64,000 nt of DNA from Abelmoschus esculentus (Eukaryota; Streptophyta; Magnoliopsida; Malvales; Malvaceae). Positions 35,575-47,412 of the stretch are shown in pieces. How positions within the stretch are numbered: the first letter of the stretch is position 1; every line of letters begins with the position of its first letter. The position numbers and the translations under genes were made by a program. Below the pieces are notes generated by a model that was not told the DNA's origin, did no database searches, and saw only the letters and a list, made by a program, of their open reading frames with translations. The stretch covers positions 15,624,501-15,688,500 of the forward strand of contig JAUCBN010000038.1 in NCBI GenBank assembly GCA_035048815.1, in the 5' to 3' direction.

Positions 35575-36780
35575 TCTCATTGCCTTATGAAAGGTCTAAA
35601 ATCACCTTACGACTCAAAAAATCGATAATTAAATTAATTTTTTCCATATAATAGTCAATCACACAGTTATAATCTTGAAGAAGTTTAAACTAACGATATT
35701 ATTTTATTTTAAACTCTTTTTATGTAAGGATATACTTCATATTCTTTTGATCGATATATAATTTTACTCACCCTATGCAGAGGAGAAAAGTAACTAGATG
35801 TGTGTGAACAAATATAAATTAGTATACCTAACACAAAATTTAGGATTATTTTTGGTTACCATCTTCAACAAAGATGAAATAAGTGTAGGTAAATAATTGT
35901 ATAAATTTAAAAAATTATAAATTAAATTTTATTTTATATTTATTCGAGTTAAATTTAAAAAATTATAATTTGACTATTTCTATGTTGTAAACTTGTCATG
36001 CAAAGTTATAAAAGACCATTTATGTGATGTTTTTAATTATATTTCTGTTTGTCTGTTTTTTCTTCTTATTTAGTGTTAATCATATCGTACATCTTTAAAT
36101 TATGATTCTCGTTCTAAATTAATATTTAAATTTTCTAATATTTTAATTTTATTCTAAATTGTTTCTTTCATTCTAAATTAGTCCTCAAACTTTTAAATGA
36201 TCAAATTTCATCCTTAAATTATAACTCTCATTCTAAATTGATCCACAAACTTTTAACTTTTGTGAGCTCAATTTTCCTCAAAATATTGTTTGTCACACCA
36301 TATTATTAAATAATACATATCAATATTTACATGAAAATTAATAATTTTTATAATAGTTTTACTATCATGGGATTTTATTAACATGTATTGATAATTTGAC
36401 GATGAAATTAAAATATTCAAAAGTTTAAGATTTAATTTAAAATAAAAGATCACAATTTAAGGATAAAATTAAAATATTTAATAGTTTAAAGAACAATTTA
36501 AAATGAATATCATAATTTCATAATAAATTATAATATTTAAAAGTTTAAATATAAATTTTAAATGGCATCATAATTTAGGTACATGTGATATTAACTCTTT
36601 TATATATTATTTATATATTAATTTATTATTTTTTATGCATTAATTTTATCGCCGAATTCGTTTAACTTTTTTAATTATTCATATTTAATATATGATAAAA
36701 TTGCTATTAAAAAAATAAATAAATACCAAGACCCTACCATGTCCCATTCATGTAACTGTGTGTACACATACATGAGTATT
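35575..36780 (+). repeat. Repeat R, copy 2
   Basis: It starts with the same 'ctcattgccttatgaaaggtc' as copy 1 and runs in register with it to about 36345. It then continues with sequence shared only with copy 3 ('accctaccatgtccc', 'tgtgtacacatacatga', 'cctaaatttggaattatt'). Confidence 0.72.
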
Positions 36781-37059
36781 TCAACCCTAAATTTGGAATT
36801 ATTTTTGGTGTGCTACCCAAAAGGCAAAATCTCTGGGAAACTATATATTTTATTTTACTAAAAATAATTAAACTAAAAAATTAAACTAAATCGGAGTCAA
36901 CACTTAATTTTTTTAATTTTAAAAATAATAAAGAACTAAAAATGAATTAAATAAAAAATTATGGTAGAGAAATGGATTTAATTAAAAAAATTAATTAGGA
37001 TGGTGATGACTTAATTATAATGGTTTAAAACTATTATGACTTACAGAGTGTAAACGTGT

Positions 37060-38170
37060 TAATTAGGGTTGCAACTCGCAAGTATTGATATTAGCATCAA
37101 TATTTTCAGAGGGTCTATAGTAATCAATAAAAATAAGTGTACAGGTTGAGAAATTATTAGATAAATATGATGCGATCATTTTTAAAATCCGGCGTGAAAA
37201 TAGTACGAAAATTGAATTTTAAAAATCGAGTTTTTATTAATTTTAATTGTTAATTATAAAAGTTAGGGGTTTTATTAAAATAAGTTTTTTCTAATTAATG
37301 TTAACTTTAAAATAATTTGGAGTTGCCACCGACTACTTTAGCAGGTCAGACACCATAAACCAAACCAAAAACTCTATTTTAGAAATTCAGGTTCGAGAGT
37401 CAGTTGCGTATAAGGATGACTCTTACAAGTGTTCGAATTACTACACTTGACATTTTTGACATTTCGAACGATAATCTTAATTTAGGATATCTTTTTGAGT
37501 AAGAAAATTCGGGTTCAAGTTTATTAATTTTAAAACTAATAAAGTGCTAAAAATGAATTAAATAAAAAATAATGGCAGAGAAAAGGATTTAAATATAAAA
37601 TTTTAGGAGGTTGATGACTTAATTGTAATGGATTTAAAACTATAATCACATGCAGAGTGTAAACGTATTAATTAGGAATGCAACTTGAAAGTTATTTCTT
37701 AGCAAACTTAGCTGTATTGATGTTAGCATCAATAATTTCAACGGGTCTACAGTAATCAATAAAAATAACTGCACATGTGAAGAAATTATTAAATGGATCT
37801 GTTGTTGAGATTATTTTTAAAATTGAGTGTAAAAATAATTTAACAATTAAATTTTTATTATTTTTAGTCGTTAATTATAAAAGTCAGAGTTTTTATTAAA
37901 ACAAGTTATTTTAATTAATGTTAATATTAAAATAATTTAGAGTCGTCATTTGCCACTTTAATAGGTCATGCACCATAAAATAAAATAGACTATTTTTAAA
38001 ATTTGGGTTCGAGAGTCGTTTACGTATAAAGACGTCCCGTCCCTTACAAGTGCCTGAAATTAGTACCTTATTTTTTACACATGATATTTTGGCATTTCGA
38101 ACGACAATCTTAATTTAATCTGTCATTGTCAAATGAATTTCTAAATATATTCTTTTGGGTAAAAATTATA
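37060..38170 (-). repeat. Two tandem fragments of a Tat-like LTR, minus strand
   Basis: 37060-37500 and 37670-38165 are diverged direct repeats of each other ('gcaactcgcaagtattgatattagcatcaat', 'tctatagtaatcaataaaaata', 'aatttggagttgccaccgactac', 'cgagagtcagttgcgtataagg'). On the minus strand each carries the conserved LTR phrase discussed for repeat A1. Confidence 0.65.
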
Positions 38171-39264
38171 TTTCTTGTAAATACGAGATTAAGTAAAACG
38201 TTCAGTTACTTTAAAAAAATATTAACTTATAATTTGAAGAAATATAATTTCTGCTCTATAAGCTATTGAAATATGACATTTTTCTTCATAGAGATATTAT
38301 ATCTAAATCCTCAGAGCAAAGATCACATTGGTTAACTTCAGATCATAGGAAGAATAATTACGTTCATGTGACCTTAACTTCATATTGGTTAACTCTCCGA
38401 TTCTACATCAAAATGCTTAGATTACAAAACATCACTGTAAACTGTAAAATCTTTTCCAAGCTCCAACTATGTCAAAACCGTAATTTGAGTCAAAGATGAC
38501 TTCAATTTCTCAAAACTCCCCTATTGAGCATCAATCTAAATTAATTAAACATTTTCCTCAACAGTTTTATCAAGAGACAACAATGAAAAAAAAAACTTCT
38601 ACGAATCGTCAATAATATCCAACTAAACCTAAAATTTATAAATCTCACGTACTTTTCTAGATTGTTACTCACACAATGGCCTCAATCTTAAATAAATCGA
38701 TTAGAATATCCCGAGCCAATAAAAATACTCTCTAAGAGTTTGAAATCTTTAGGTACTCAATTTTTTTATTCCAAAAATAAATTAAAATGTTATCAATGAA
38801 TACCATTACGTACTTATATATATATATATAACCCAGAATATCTTATTCATTTTGTTTATAAAGGTCGTAAGAGTATTGGTAAAACTAAAATACATCACTT
38901 GAAAACTCATAATACTTATATCTTGTATAGATGGATGTTTTTGTCATATCAAATCACTTAAGCGTATGAAAAAAAATAATTAAACCCTTAAATTTTTGTA
39001 TCAAGAAATTGAATCAACTGATCCCTTAACAAATTTTAATCATTAAATTTTTTATTTGAATTGATAATTTTTTAATCACAATTTTTATTTGAATTTTTTA
39101 TATCACATTTCTTATGAAAACTTTTTTCCTAAAAATAAAAAATTAAAAAAAAAAATGAATTGAGGGGAAAAAACAGAGGCTATTTTTTTTTTGGATTTTT
39201 AAGAAAACCAACGGTTAGGATTTTTTTCAAGATCACATTTCTGAGGATTCTTAAGGCTATTTTT
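38171..39264. other. AT-rich spacer, no gene recognised
   Basis: A 77-codon open frame at 38266 has no recognisable motif and no composition difference from its surroundings. A short (AT)n run lies at about 38816-38830. Confidence 0.4.
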
Positions 39265-40420
39265 CATATGCATGAGGAGAAAAGTAAACAGGTAAGTGTA
39301 AACAGATATATATTAGTATACCTAACATAAAATTTAGGAGTATTTTGGGTTACTACGTATCGAAACGTACGATATGAATAATCGTATAAATTTAAGAAAT
39401 TATAACTAAAATTTTATTTAAAATTTATTTAAATCAAATTTATAAAATTGTAATTCAACTGTAAGCGTGATATAAAATTTGTCATGCAAAATGATAAAAG
39501 ACCGTTTTGTTTGGTGTTTTTAATTATATTTGCGTTTATGTATTTTTTTCTTTCTATTTAGAGTTAATCATACCGCACATCTTTAAATTATAATTCTTGT
39601 TCTAAATTGATATTTAAATTTTCTAATATTCTAGTTTCACCCTAAATTATGGTTTTCATTCTAAATTAGTCCACAAACTTTTAAATATTCAAAATTTATC
39701 TATAAATTATAACTTTCATTCTAAATTGATCCATAAACTTTTGAATTTTGAGAGATCAATTTTTCTTAAATTATTGTTTGTCACACCATATTATTAAATA
39801 ATACATATCAATATTTACAGGATAATTAATAATTTTTATAATAATTTTATTATCATGGGATATGTAGGGAACCATTTTTTTATAATAGCATTTTACGTCT
39901 TTTTTAGTTTAAATATTAGTCAAATAAGGTCTTTTCCGTTTTAATTTTTAAATTTAAAGACTTCTTCCGTTGTTGATTTTAACTCCGCCCCTAAATATAT
40001 TAGTAGCATATATTGATAATTTGATGATGAAATTAAAATATTCAGAAGTTTAAGGTCTAATTTAAAATAGAGAATCACAATTTAAGGATAAAATTAAAAA
40101 TTTTAATAGTTCCAAAATTAATTTAAAATAAATGCCATTCATCAAATTATAATATTTAAAAATTAAAGACCAATTTGCGTCATAGTTTAAAAACGTGTGA
40201 TATTATCATTTTCGTATATTATTTATTTATTGGTTCATTATTTTTTATGCATTAATTTCATTGCAAAATTCGTTTGACTTTTAAATTATTTATATTTAAC
40301 ATAAAATAAAATTGCTATTAAACATAAAAAAGTACACAGACCCTACCATGTCCCTCCCATTCTTGTAAATGTGTGTACACATACATGAATATACCTACCT
40401 TAAATTTGGAATTATTATTG
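39265..40420 (+). repeat. Repeat R, copy 3
   Basis: Related to copies 1 and 2 throughout ('atgaggagaaaagtaaacaggtaagtg', 'taaaagaccgttttgtttggtgtttttaattatatt', 'gacaccatattattaaataatacat', 'cctaccatgtccctcccattc'). An inserted non-homologous stretch lies at about 39860-39990. Confidence 0.7.
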
Positions 40421-41433
40421 ATGTCCCTCCCATTCGTTTGACTTTCAACCGGAACATTGATCGCTCAATCACTATGTTAATATAATTAGTGTTCGAATTC
40501 GTGACTTCTAAAAACAACCGTTCCTTTGACAACTGATACAAGATGACTCGTGTTACAACTAAAATTTTTAATTCCACTTGTTACTAGTACAGTTTTCTTT
40601 TTTTTAACTCGGCAACGGTATTTTTTTTAAAAAAAAGAACTTCTAAAGTGATAGGGTCTTAAAAATAATTAAACTAAAAAAAATAAAAAAAATATTTTAC
40701 TATTTTAAAATTAATAGGACTTAAAAAGTAATTAAAATTAAAAAATTGGAGTCAATATTTACTTTTATTAATTTTAAAACTAATAATGTTCTAAAAAACA
40801 ATTAAATAAAAATTATGACAGAGAAAAGGATTTAATTACAAAATTTTAGGAGTTGATGACTTAATTTTTAAAATTCTTAAATATAGGACATGAAATGAGG
40901 CACAATTAAGAGAGTAAAAATCTTTTACCTCTTTATTAGGTGGAAATTGTCTGTCACTTTCCCATGCCTTCATAAGTGTGCTTCAAATTTGATGGTTTAG
41001 GATTCAAGGTTAGGGATTGTGATTAGGGTTTAGGAAATTAGAGATAAGGTGTATTTTTTAGGGTGTAGAGTGTAGTATATAGGTAATAAGACTTAAGGTT
41101 TAAACTCATTTTTTAGAAATTTTCAACAGGTGGCATGAAAGACAAGATAAAGAGGGTAAAAATCTTCAGCCTCTCTATTATGCTTTCGTCTATGGCTCCT
41201 CTTAAAATTTTTTTAAAAAATTAAATTTTAAACCCTAACCTTTATTTTTATATCCTAAACCTTAAACATTATGCTCTAAAAAATACACTATATTTTTAAT
41301 TTTCAAAACTCTAATCTTAAGCCTACCCTTAATCTTTAAATCTTAACCTCTAATTTAAAACGGAAATGAGAAAGATACAGACAATTTTCATCCCACTATT
41401 TGCATCCTGGTTAATAGCAGAAGATTTCTGCTC
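40421..41433. other. Spacer upstream of the lipase gene
   Basis: AT-rich. It has two opposed degenerate telomere-like stretches ('aggattcaaggttagggattg' near 41000; 'aaccctaacctttattttt' near 41230) that are partly complementary to each other. No coding sequence is recognised. Confidence 0.45.
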
Positions 41434-41441
41434 TATATATA
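41434..41441 (+). promoter_or_regulatory. TATA box of the lipase gene
   Basis: TATATATA in 'ctgctctatatataccatcc' lies 69-76 bp before the ATG, leaving room for a 5' leader of about 40-45 bases. It is a good plant TATA context. The transcription start is inferred. Confidence 0.7.
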
Positions 41442-41509
41442 CCATCCAACCTTGGTTACTGCAGTTGTCTCAAGGCATACAAAAGTAAAACCAGTGAAAA
41501 GAAAGTGAG

Positions 41510-43014
41510 ATGAGTAACCACATGGCAACTGGGTGGAGACAACTGAGTGGTGAGAAGAATTGGGAAGGTCTTCTTCAACCTCTAGATCCTAATCTCCGCA
41601 GCTACATAATTCACTACGCTCAAATGGCAGGAGCTGTGGGAGACCTCTTCGATGGTAAAACCAAGGAACCTAAGGCCTCCAAACAAGACTTCTTCTCCAA
41701 AGCTTGTCTTGTTAAAGGAAACCCTTACAAGTACGAAGTCACACACTTCCTTTATGCAAGCGCCTACTGTGTTGAGTCATCGTGGTTCGGGTATGTTGCG
41801 GTGGCCACCGATGAAGGAAAGCTTGCCCTCGGGCGGAGGGATATTGTGATTGCATGGAGAGGAACTTCTGGAATCAGGGAGTGGCTCGAAGATATATACA
41901 TAACACAAACATCCGCTTCCGACATATTCCCGACCGCCAGAGAACATAATGCTAAGGTGCACCATGGCTTCCACGATCTTTATACCGGAACAAGACCGGA
42001 TTCTACTCATAACAAAACTAGTGTTAGAAAACAGGTACGTGCGTGTACAATACATTATAGGAAAAACAACCTTTGATTTCTCATGGTCTTTACGTCCTGC
42101 AGGTCCTAGACGCCGTGAAGGAACTTGTGAACAAGTACAAAGATGAGGAACTCAGCATCACTGTGGCCGGCTTTAGCTTGGGTGCGGCACTCGCAACCCT
42201 AACCGCAATGGACATAGTTGCCAATGGATATAACAAGCCCACAAGTGGCAACCAGGACAAGTCGGTCATGGTCACGACCTTCACGTTCGGCGGTCCGCGT
42301 ATCGGAAACACCGGTTTGGCACGTGTATTCGATGAACTCGGCGATCGCCTTCATCTTCTTCGTGTAGTAAACAACAAGGATCCCATTCCTTATCTTCCTC
42401 CGGATTTCACCTGGTTCACTGAATTCGGACTTAAGTTGTTTGTTAACACTTATGTGTCGAAGTACTTACAGTGGAATCTACTTGGCAAATCTGCTGCTTT
42501 CCCGGAAGAATATGAAGTCGAAGATGAACTTAACCATGATGACGAACACGAACATGAACACAAACACAAACGTACTCGTCGAGTCCTAAGCTCGTTAGAC
42601 GAAGACGATGATGAATATGGACCTGAACACAAACTTACTCGTCGGGCCCTAAGCACGTTAGACGAAGACGATGATGAATATGGACCTGGACACAAACGTA
42701 GTCGTCGAGTCCTAAGCTCGTTAGACGAAGACGATGATGAATATGGACCTGAACGTAAACGTCTTCGCGGATTCTTTCCACCATTTTTTACTGTTAGTAG
42801 TCACAATATGGACGTATATGCTCATGGTGTTGCAATCAAAGACATCGGAGAGAACACTCCGGTCAATAAACTCGGTTACGATATAGCACTTGTAAACAAA
42901 TACTTAGACCGTGTGGAAAACGAGTACAAAATTCCTACAAATTGGTGGGTCGGACGCAACCGGAAAAAGATGGTTCAATTGGAGAACGGCCGGTGGATAG
43001 TGCTTGAATCTTGA
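41510..43014 (+). CDS. Phospholipase A1 class II-like lipase with acidic repeat insertion
   Basis: Exons 41510-42034 and 42103-43014 join at GT-AG into 478 residues. Family role: class-3 lipase fold, hydrolysing the sn-1 acyl bond of glycerolipids. The N-terminus (WRQLSGEKNWEGLLQPLDP, LRSYIIHYAQMAGA) is that of cytosolic plant PLA1-II; there is no signal or transit peptide. The nucleophile Ser200 is in AGFSLGAAL, followed by TFGGPRIGN; catalytic Asp268 is in NNKDPIPYLPP; catalytic His409 is probably the His of SSHNMDVYAH. The C-terminus has DIALVNKYLDRV and the usual NWWVG. Between Asp and His lies an insertion, residues about 311-398: an acidic/His run and then three 21-residue repeats. ATG 41510 is the first in frame after the TATA box; Met5 is an alternative. 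Relics at 23829 and around 34-40 kb suggest a formerly larger family here. Confidence 0.93.
42565..42753 (+). repeat. Three in-frame 63-bp tandem repeats in the lipase gene
   Basis: Units at 42565-42627, 42628-42690 and 42691-42753 encode residues 330-392. Each is H-K-x-[TS]-R-R-[VA]-L-S-[ST]-L followed by DEDDDEYGP and one more residue. A fourth partial unit (RKRLRG) follows. DNA identity between units is about 90% or more, so the expansion looks recent compared with the rest of the gene. Confidence 0.95.
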
Positions 43015-43038
43015 AGGCGTTGGCTTGGCTCGGTCAAT

Positions 43039-43044
43039 AATAAA
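43039..43044 (+). terminator. Poly(A) signal AATAAA of the lipase gene
   Basis: It lies 25 bp after the stop codon in 'caataataaataagag'. The position is plausible but without transcript support. Confidence 0.45.
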
Positions 43045-43145
43045 TAAGAGGTCTTAGCTAGGGCTGAGTGTTGCCCCTAGTTGAGACGGGGAATAATTTG
43101 GTGTTTTGAATTATGTTGATGTTGCAAAACATGTTTTTCCATGTC

Positions 43146-43300
43146 ATAAAAGACCTTAGCTACTTGGTCTGGTGTTTTCAATTATATTTACGTTCATATG
43201 TAATAAAAGACCTTAGGTCAAGTGTTTTCAATTATATTTACGTTCATATGTAATAAAAGACCTTAGGTCAAGTGTTTTAATGATATTTACGTTTATGTGC
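43146..43300 (+). repeat. Three 50-bp tandem repeats in the lipase 3' flank
   Basis: Each unit reads 'ataaaagaccttag...gtgttttcaattatatttacgttcatatgta'. Units 2 and 3 are closest; unit 1 has extra bases ('ctacttggtctg'), and unit 3 has 'aatgatatttacgtttatg'. Single related motifs are found in repeats R at about 34750, 36007 and 39490. Confidence 0.85.
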
Positions 43301-43676
43301 GCTCAATCTCTTTATTTATTTATTTATTTATTTATTAGTTCGTTGCATACATGCATGATAGTTGTTTATGATAGCTAAAAGTAGGTGTTAATTGAGTTAA
43401 ACAATTTACGAATAATTCAATTCAATTAGGCTAATACTCAGTTAACAATTGATACAAATTTAATTTACTTAAGATTTAAACAATTCGAGTTAAATAAGGT
43501 ACAACTCGATTCGAAAAGTTCACGAGTAATTCATATAGTTTTTAATAAAATATTAGTTTGATGTATTTGTAGATTATTACTCTAGAGTTTAGATTTGGAA
43601 TTACTTCACACACTATTTTAATCATTTATTTGTTAATTTTGCTAATTTATATTTTTATTAAATTGATAAACGTAAG
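43301..43676. other. AT-rich spacer before the hAT element
   Basis: A (TTTA)n run at about 43311-43337. No gene. Ends with the left target duplication of the hAT element (AACGTAAG, 43669-43676). Confidence 0.5.
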
Positions 43677-44247
43677 TAGGGGTGATAACGAGCCGAGTCG
43701 AGCCCGAGCCTGGCTCGGCTCGGCTCGGCTCGGAAACTGTGTTACTGGGCTCGGCTCGGGCTTGAGGCTCGACGAGCTCAGAATTTTAGGCTCGAGCTTG
43801 GCTCAAAAATATTATTATTAGGCTCGGCTCGACTCAAAATAAACATTTTTGTTATAATTTTTTTTATAAAAGACGATGCCTCGTTAAAAACACCTTTCAT
43901 AACCAACACTGAAATGAAATTCAATGTCGAGAAAGGGGAAAAGAGTGCCTAAAAAGTAGATTAAACTAACCAAATAAGAAATATTCTTACAATACAAACA
44001 CATAATTAAAGAAAATACAAAATCAAAAAATAACCAAGTAAAAAAAATAAATCACACACATGCATTAGTCCTTATAAAATAAAACAGTCTCTAATCCATT
44101 AACTACTTTTGTCTTCCATTATACTAGTCCAATACTATAAGCCTCCAAGCACTTCTTTCTTTGATCTTCTCCTATTTTAAAGAATGTTTATATATAAAAT
44201 CATTAAATAATTCAACCTATTATTATGTAAAAATAAATTGGAAAGAA

Positions 44248-45609
44248 TTATAAAATTTTATTAACAAACCTATAGAAGAGGTAAATGATTTCCTTCGATT
44301 GATCTTCATCAACTTTCTGCAAAAGAATCATAAAACAATTAGTAAAAAGTATATTCTAAAAAATAAAAAAATATAAATAGACATAACTAATCCTTACTTT
44401 ATTTTTTCTCTTCAATCCATGGAGAGATCGACACCAATCTCCTGTGCAAATTAACATTTGTACAGCTTCAGGACTTAATGACGATCTATAAGAATCAATT
44501 ACACGGCTTCCAGCACTAAATGTGGCCTCCGAAGCTACGGTAGTAATGGGAATACTCAAGACATCCATGGCCAATCGTGACAAAATACGAAATCTTCCAA
44601 CTTTTTCCTTCCACCACAATAAAGCATCAAACTTACTCTCTTGAGGAATATAAAAACCTTCCTCAAGATACAAATCAACTTCAGATTGTTTATTCTCAGT
44701 AAATTCCTCACTTCTAACCGCTTGTAAAATTTATAATAATCCTGGAGTATTTCCCGTTCCTCCACCACAAACATTAGCACTAGTTCCACATTCACCCACT
44801 TGTTCCATTAAAGGAGGGGAATACAAATTCACATACTCATCATAAAGTTCATACAAAATTTCTCTAACTTTATGTATATTTTCCCTAACCACATCAGGAG
44901 AAAACATTTTTGGGAAAGTAATCTCAATAACTTTCATTTTCAATCGAGGGTCCAACACTACACCTATAGCCATGAGAAGATTACATTCACCCCAATATTT
45001 ATCAAACCTTTCTTTTATGTTTGTCATCATGCCTTTAACAAAATCATCAGAAGATTTAAAGCTAGCATCCAACAATAATTTAATTCTGTAAATCTCACTA
45101 AGAAACAAGTTAGAAGTGGGATATTCGGATCCTGAAATAACATTTGTAGTATCATAGAACACTTTCAAGATTTCAAGTATTTTTTTAATTTTACCCCAAT
45201 CCTCTAAACTAGAACAATAAGCATATTCTCTATCTTCCAAAGCAACTCTAGCAAATACCTCTTTAAATTTAATTGCACAAGCGAGTATCTCATAGGTAGA
45301 ATTCCATCGAGTCTTGCATTCCAAAATCAATCTCCTCTCTTTTAAGTTATATTGTTGAGCAAGTTCAGCAAACTTTTGCAATCGTTGTTCACTTCCATTT
45401 AGATAATCAACTGTATCATGAACATTCTTGATGATGCTTTTGACTTGTTTGAGACTATGTTGAACCATAATATTTAAAATATGGGCACAACAACGAACAT
45501 GAAATAATTTACCACCACAAATCAACCTCTTAGTCAGTGAGAAGGTTTCTTTCATGATTTGTATGCAAGAATCATTTGCAGAGGTATTATCCACAGAAAC
45601 TGTGAATAC
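44248..45609 (-). pseudogene. hAT transposase, C-terminal exons with hATC dimerisation domain
   Basis: Exon 45609-44398 opens VFTVSVDNTSANDSCI (second catalytic Asp region), then FHVRCCAHILNIMVQ (the conserved CAH.LNL motif), ECKTRWNSTYEIL and a hAT-type RNase-H-like fold region to about 44780. After one in-frame TAA (44731-44733), the dimerisation domain follows in the same frame: FDALLWWKEK, LSRLAMDVLSIPITTVASE, TFSAGSRVID, LICTGDW. A last small exon (44316-44248) after a GT-AG intron encodes KVDEDQSKEII and ends at a stop. With at least three in-frame stops over the gene it is inactive, although otherwise well preserved. Confidence 0.87.
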
Positions 45610-45687
45610 CTACAAAAAAACATAATATTAATTAGTGCTAATTTGGTAATATATCAATATATGTAAAAAAAATTAAGAATATCTTAC

Positions 45688-46069
45688 TTTGTTCTCGATG
45701 TCCCACTCCTTTAAGAATTTAAAAATGCAATTAGCTATATCTTTGCCTTTCCGATGAGGAGGTATGTGAACAAAATTTAACACTCGCTTTTGAAGTTTCC
45801 AATCATGGTCTACAAAATGAGCCATGAGAACCATGTATTCTATCTTTTGAGGTTTAGAATGCCATAAGTCAGTGATCAAAGAAATTCTATCCATATTCTT
45901 TAACTTCCCTCTCAATTTATTCTTCTCAAACTCATAAACTTTAAAAGAATCATTTCTTATAGTATGTCGTGACACACTTTTCCATTGTGGTATTCCCATC
46001 TTCAACATCATATTAAAGCCTTCTTCTTCAACAATAGAAAAGCATGCTCATGCATAACAATTCAATGTA
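45688..46069 (-). pseudogene. hAT transposase, central part (start of catalytic domain)
   Basis: The frame resumes after the retrotransposon as IVMHEHAFSIVEEEGFN, equivalent to the conserved 'I..HE.PFS.VE..GF' of hAT transposases. It runs through RISLITDLWHS (first catalytic Asp region, ITD.W) to DWKLQKRVLNF and ends at a GT donor (45681-45687). An in-frame TGA lies at the junction (about 46062-46064). Confidence 0.85.
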
Positions 46070-46074
46070 CAATT

Positions 46075-47412
46075 TGATGCGTGTAATAATAGCGCAACTG
46101 TGCAGTGTACATGTCGCAAATAATAAAGTGATAAGTATATCGTGTATCGTCTCCACAGGGATTGATATACTTAATATATCTCCCCTTGTTTTCTTGCTCC
46201 TGAAAGGTAAAGTAAAAACACAGATAAGTGGATTTGTTTAACTAACTAAATAATTAAATAAAAAAACATAAAATAAAGGATTACGAACGATATAGAGAAA
46301 GTGGGTAGGATCTAACTGTGCCAATTAGTGGATTTGATTGATCTTCTTCTTGCCCAATGCAATTACACAATACTGTTTTGGCAGTACTGCAGATACAACC
46401 TCGACATCGTTAGTGTTCTCTGCTGCGGCAATCTCTTTCTCTTGGGCAGATGCATCAAAGTTCAGCAAAGTGTCCGTAGTTGACTCCACTTATCTCTAAG
46501 TCAGAGCACTGTTGATGACTGGTCCTTGACGATACCTCTTGGCGTAAATCAACGATAACCATCAACCAATCTCACACTTCTTTTAGCTTCTGAAACTTTT
46601 AACCTATCTCTAGGCCGAGTTAGTATCGTCAATACCGTACTTATCCTTTTCGTGAATCTAACTCTCTCGATACTAGATAAATAGATTACTTACAAACTTC
46701 TCTCTCGAGCTTGAATGCAAGAACAAAGAATGACAATAGGATAAACAAACTTTGATATTATTATTGCATTAGAACAAAGAAACAAGAAACAATATCCTCT
46801 CACTAATATCTATAACCTTCACCTATCCCTAAGAGATTTAGAACATAATGTCGATAGGTACAAATCTTAGGGGAAGAGTTTCTCTAAAATCGTCTCTCTT
46901 AACAATATGGTCGGTTAGGCTATATATAGTCTTAACCTAGGGCAAACCTTTCCTAAATAGACTCTAACTTGGAATAGGGAACAAGTCTTCTACATGAGAT
47001 TTGATGTTTCCAAGTTTGCAACCTTCTATAAAGCTTTTCCCGTTCGGTCTTTGACTTGGGCTTTTAATGCGCTAGCCTGGTCCAATTGGTACGCTATATC
47101 TTCCAGAATGTTCTCTTTATTTTTGTCTTTCATTCGCCTAAAATGTTGATGTTGCCACTCTAGATACTGCCGCGGCCTTATCCCTGCCTCGGCCTCAACA
47201 CTGCTTCACCGCTGCTTCAGCCCTAGATATTCCTGCATGTACATAATATATAATAATATCTACATTCTCTATAAATTTCGTCTTTGTAAGTAGTGATAAC
47301 GGAATATCCAATATTGTGCAAAGAGTCCATATTTCAGTTCAAGTTGGTGTATAATAGATGCATAAAGTACCACGAGAAGGGTAGTAAATAACTGCCTTTT
47401 AGGCACTCATCA
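46075..47412 (-). repeat. 3' LTR of the Athila-like element
   Basis: 1338 bp direct repeat of 57013-58350. Preceded on the minus strand by a short purine-rich tract (TTTGAGGGTATT, 47424-47413), the polypurine tract. Confidence 0.9.

Noticed and set aside
38266..38499. 77-codon open frame in a spacer
   Set aside because: No motif, no codon bias difference and no neighbouring splice or promoter signals.
41777..42695. Several minus-strand open frames opposite the lipase gene
   Set aside because: Antisense shadows of a GC-richer coding sequence. The Ser-rich one at 42450-42695 is the complement of the acidic repeats.
46044..46241. 65-codon frame also present at 56982-57179
   Set aside because: The two copies are the LTR starts of the Athila-like element. 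There is no start context or motif.
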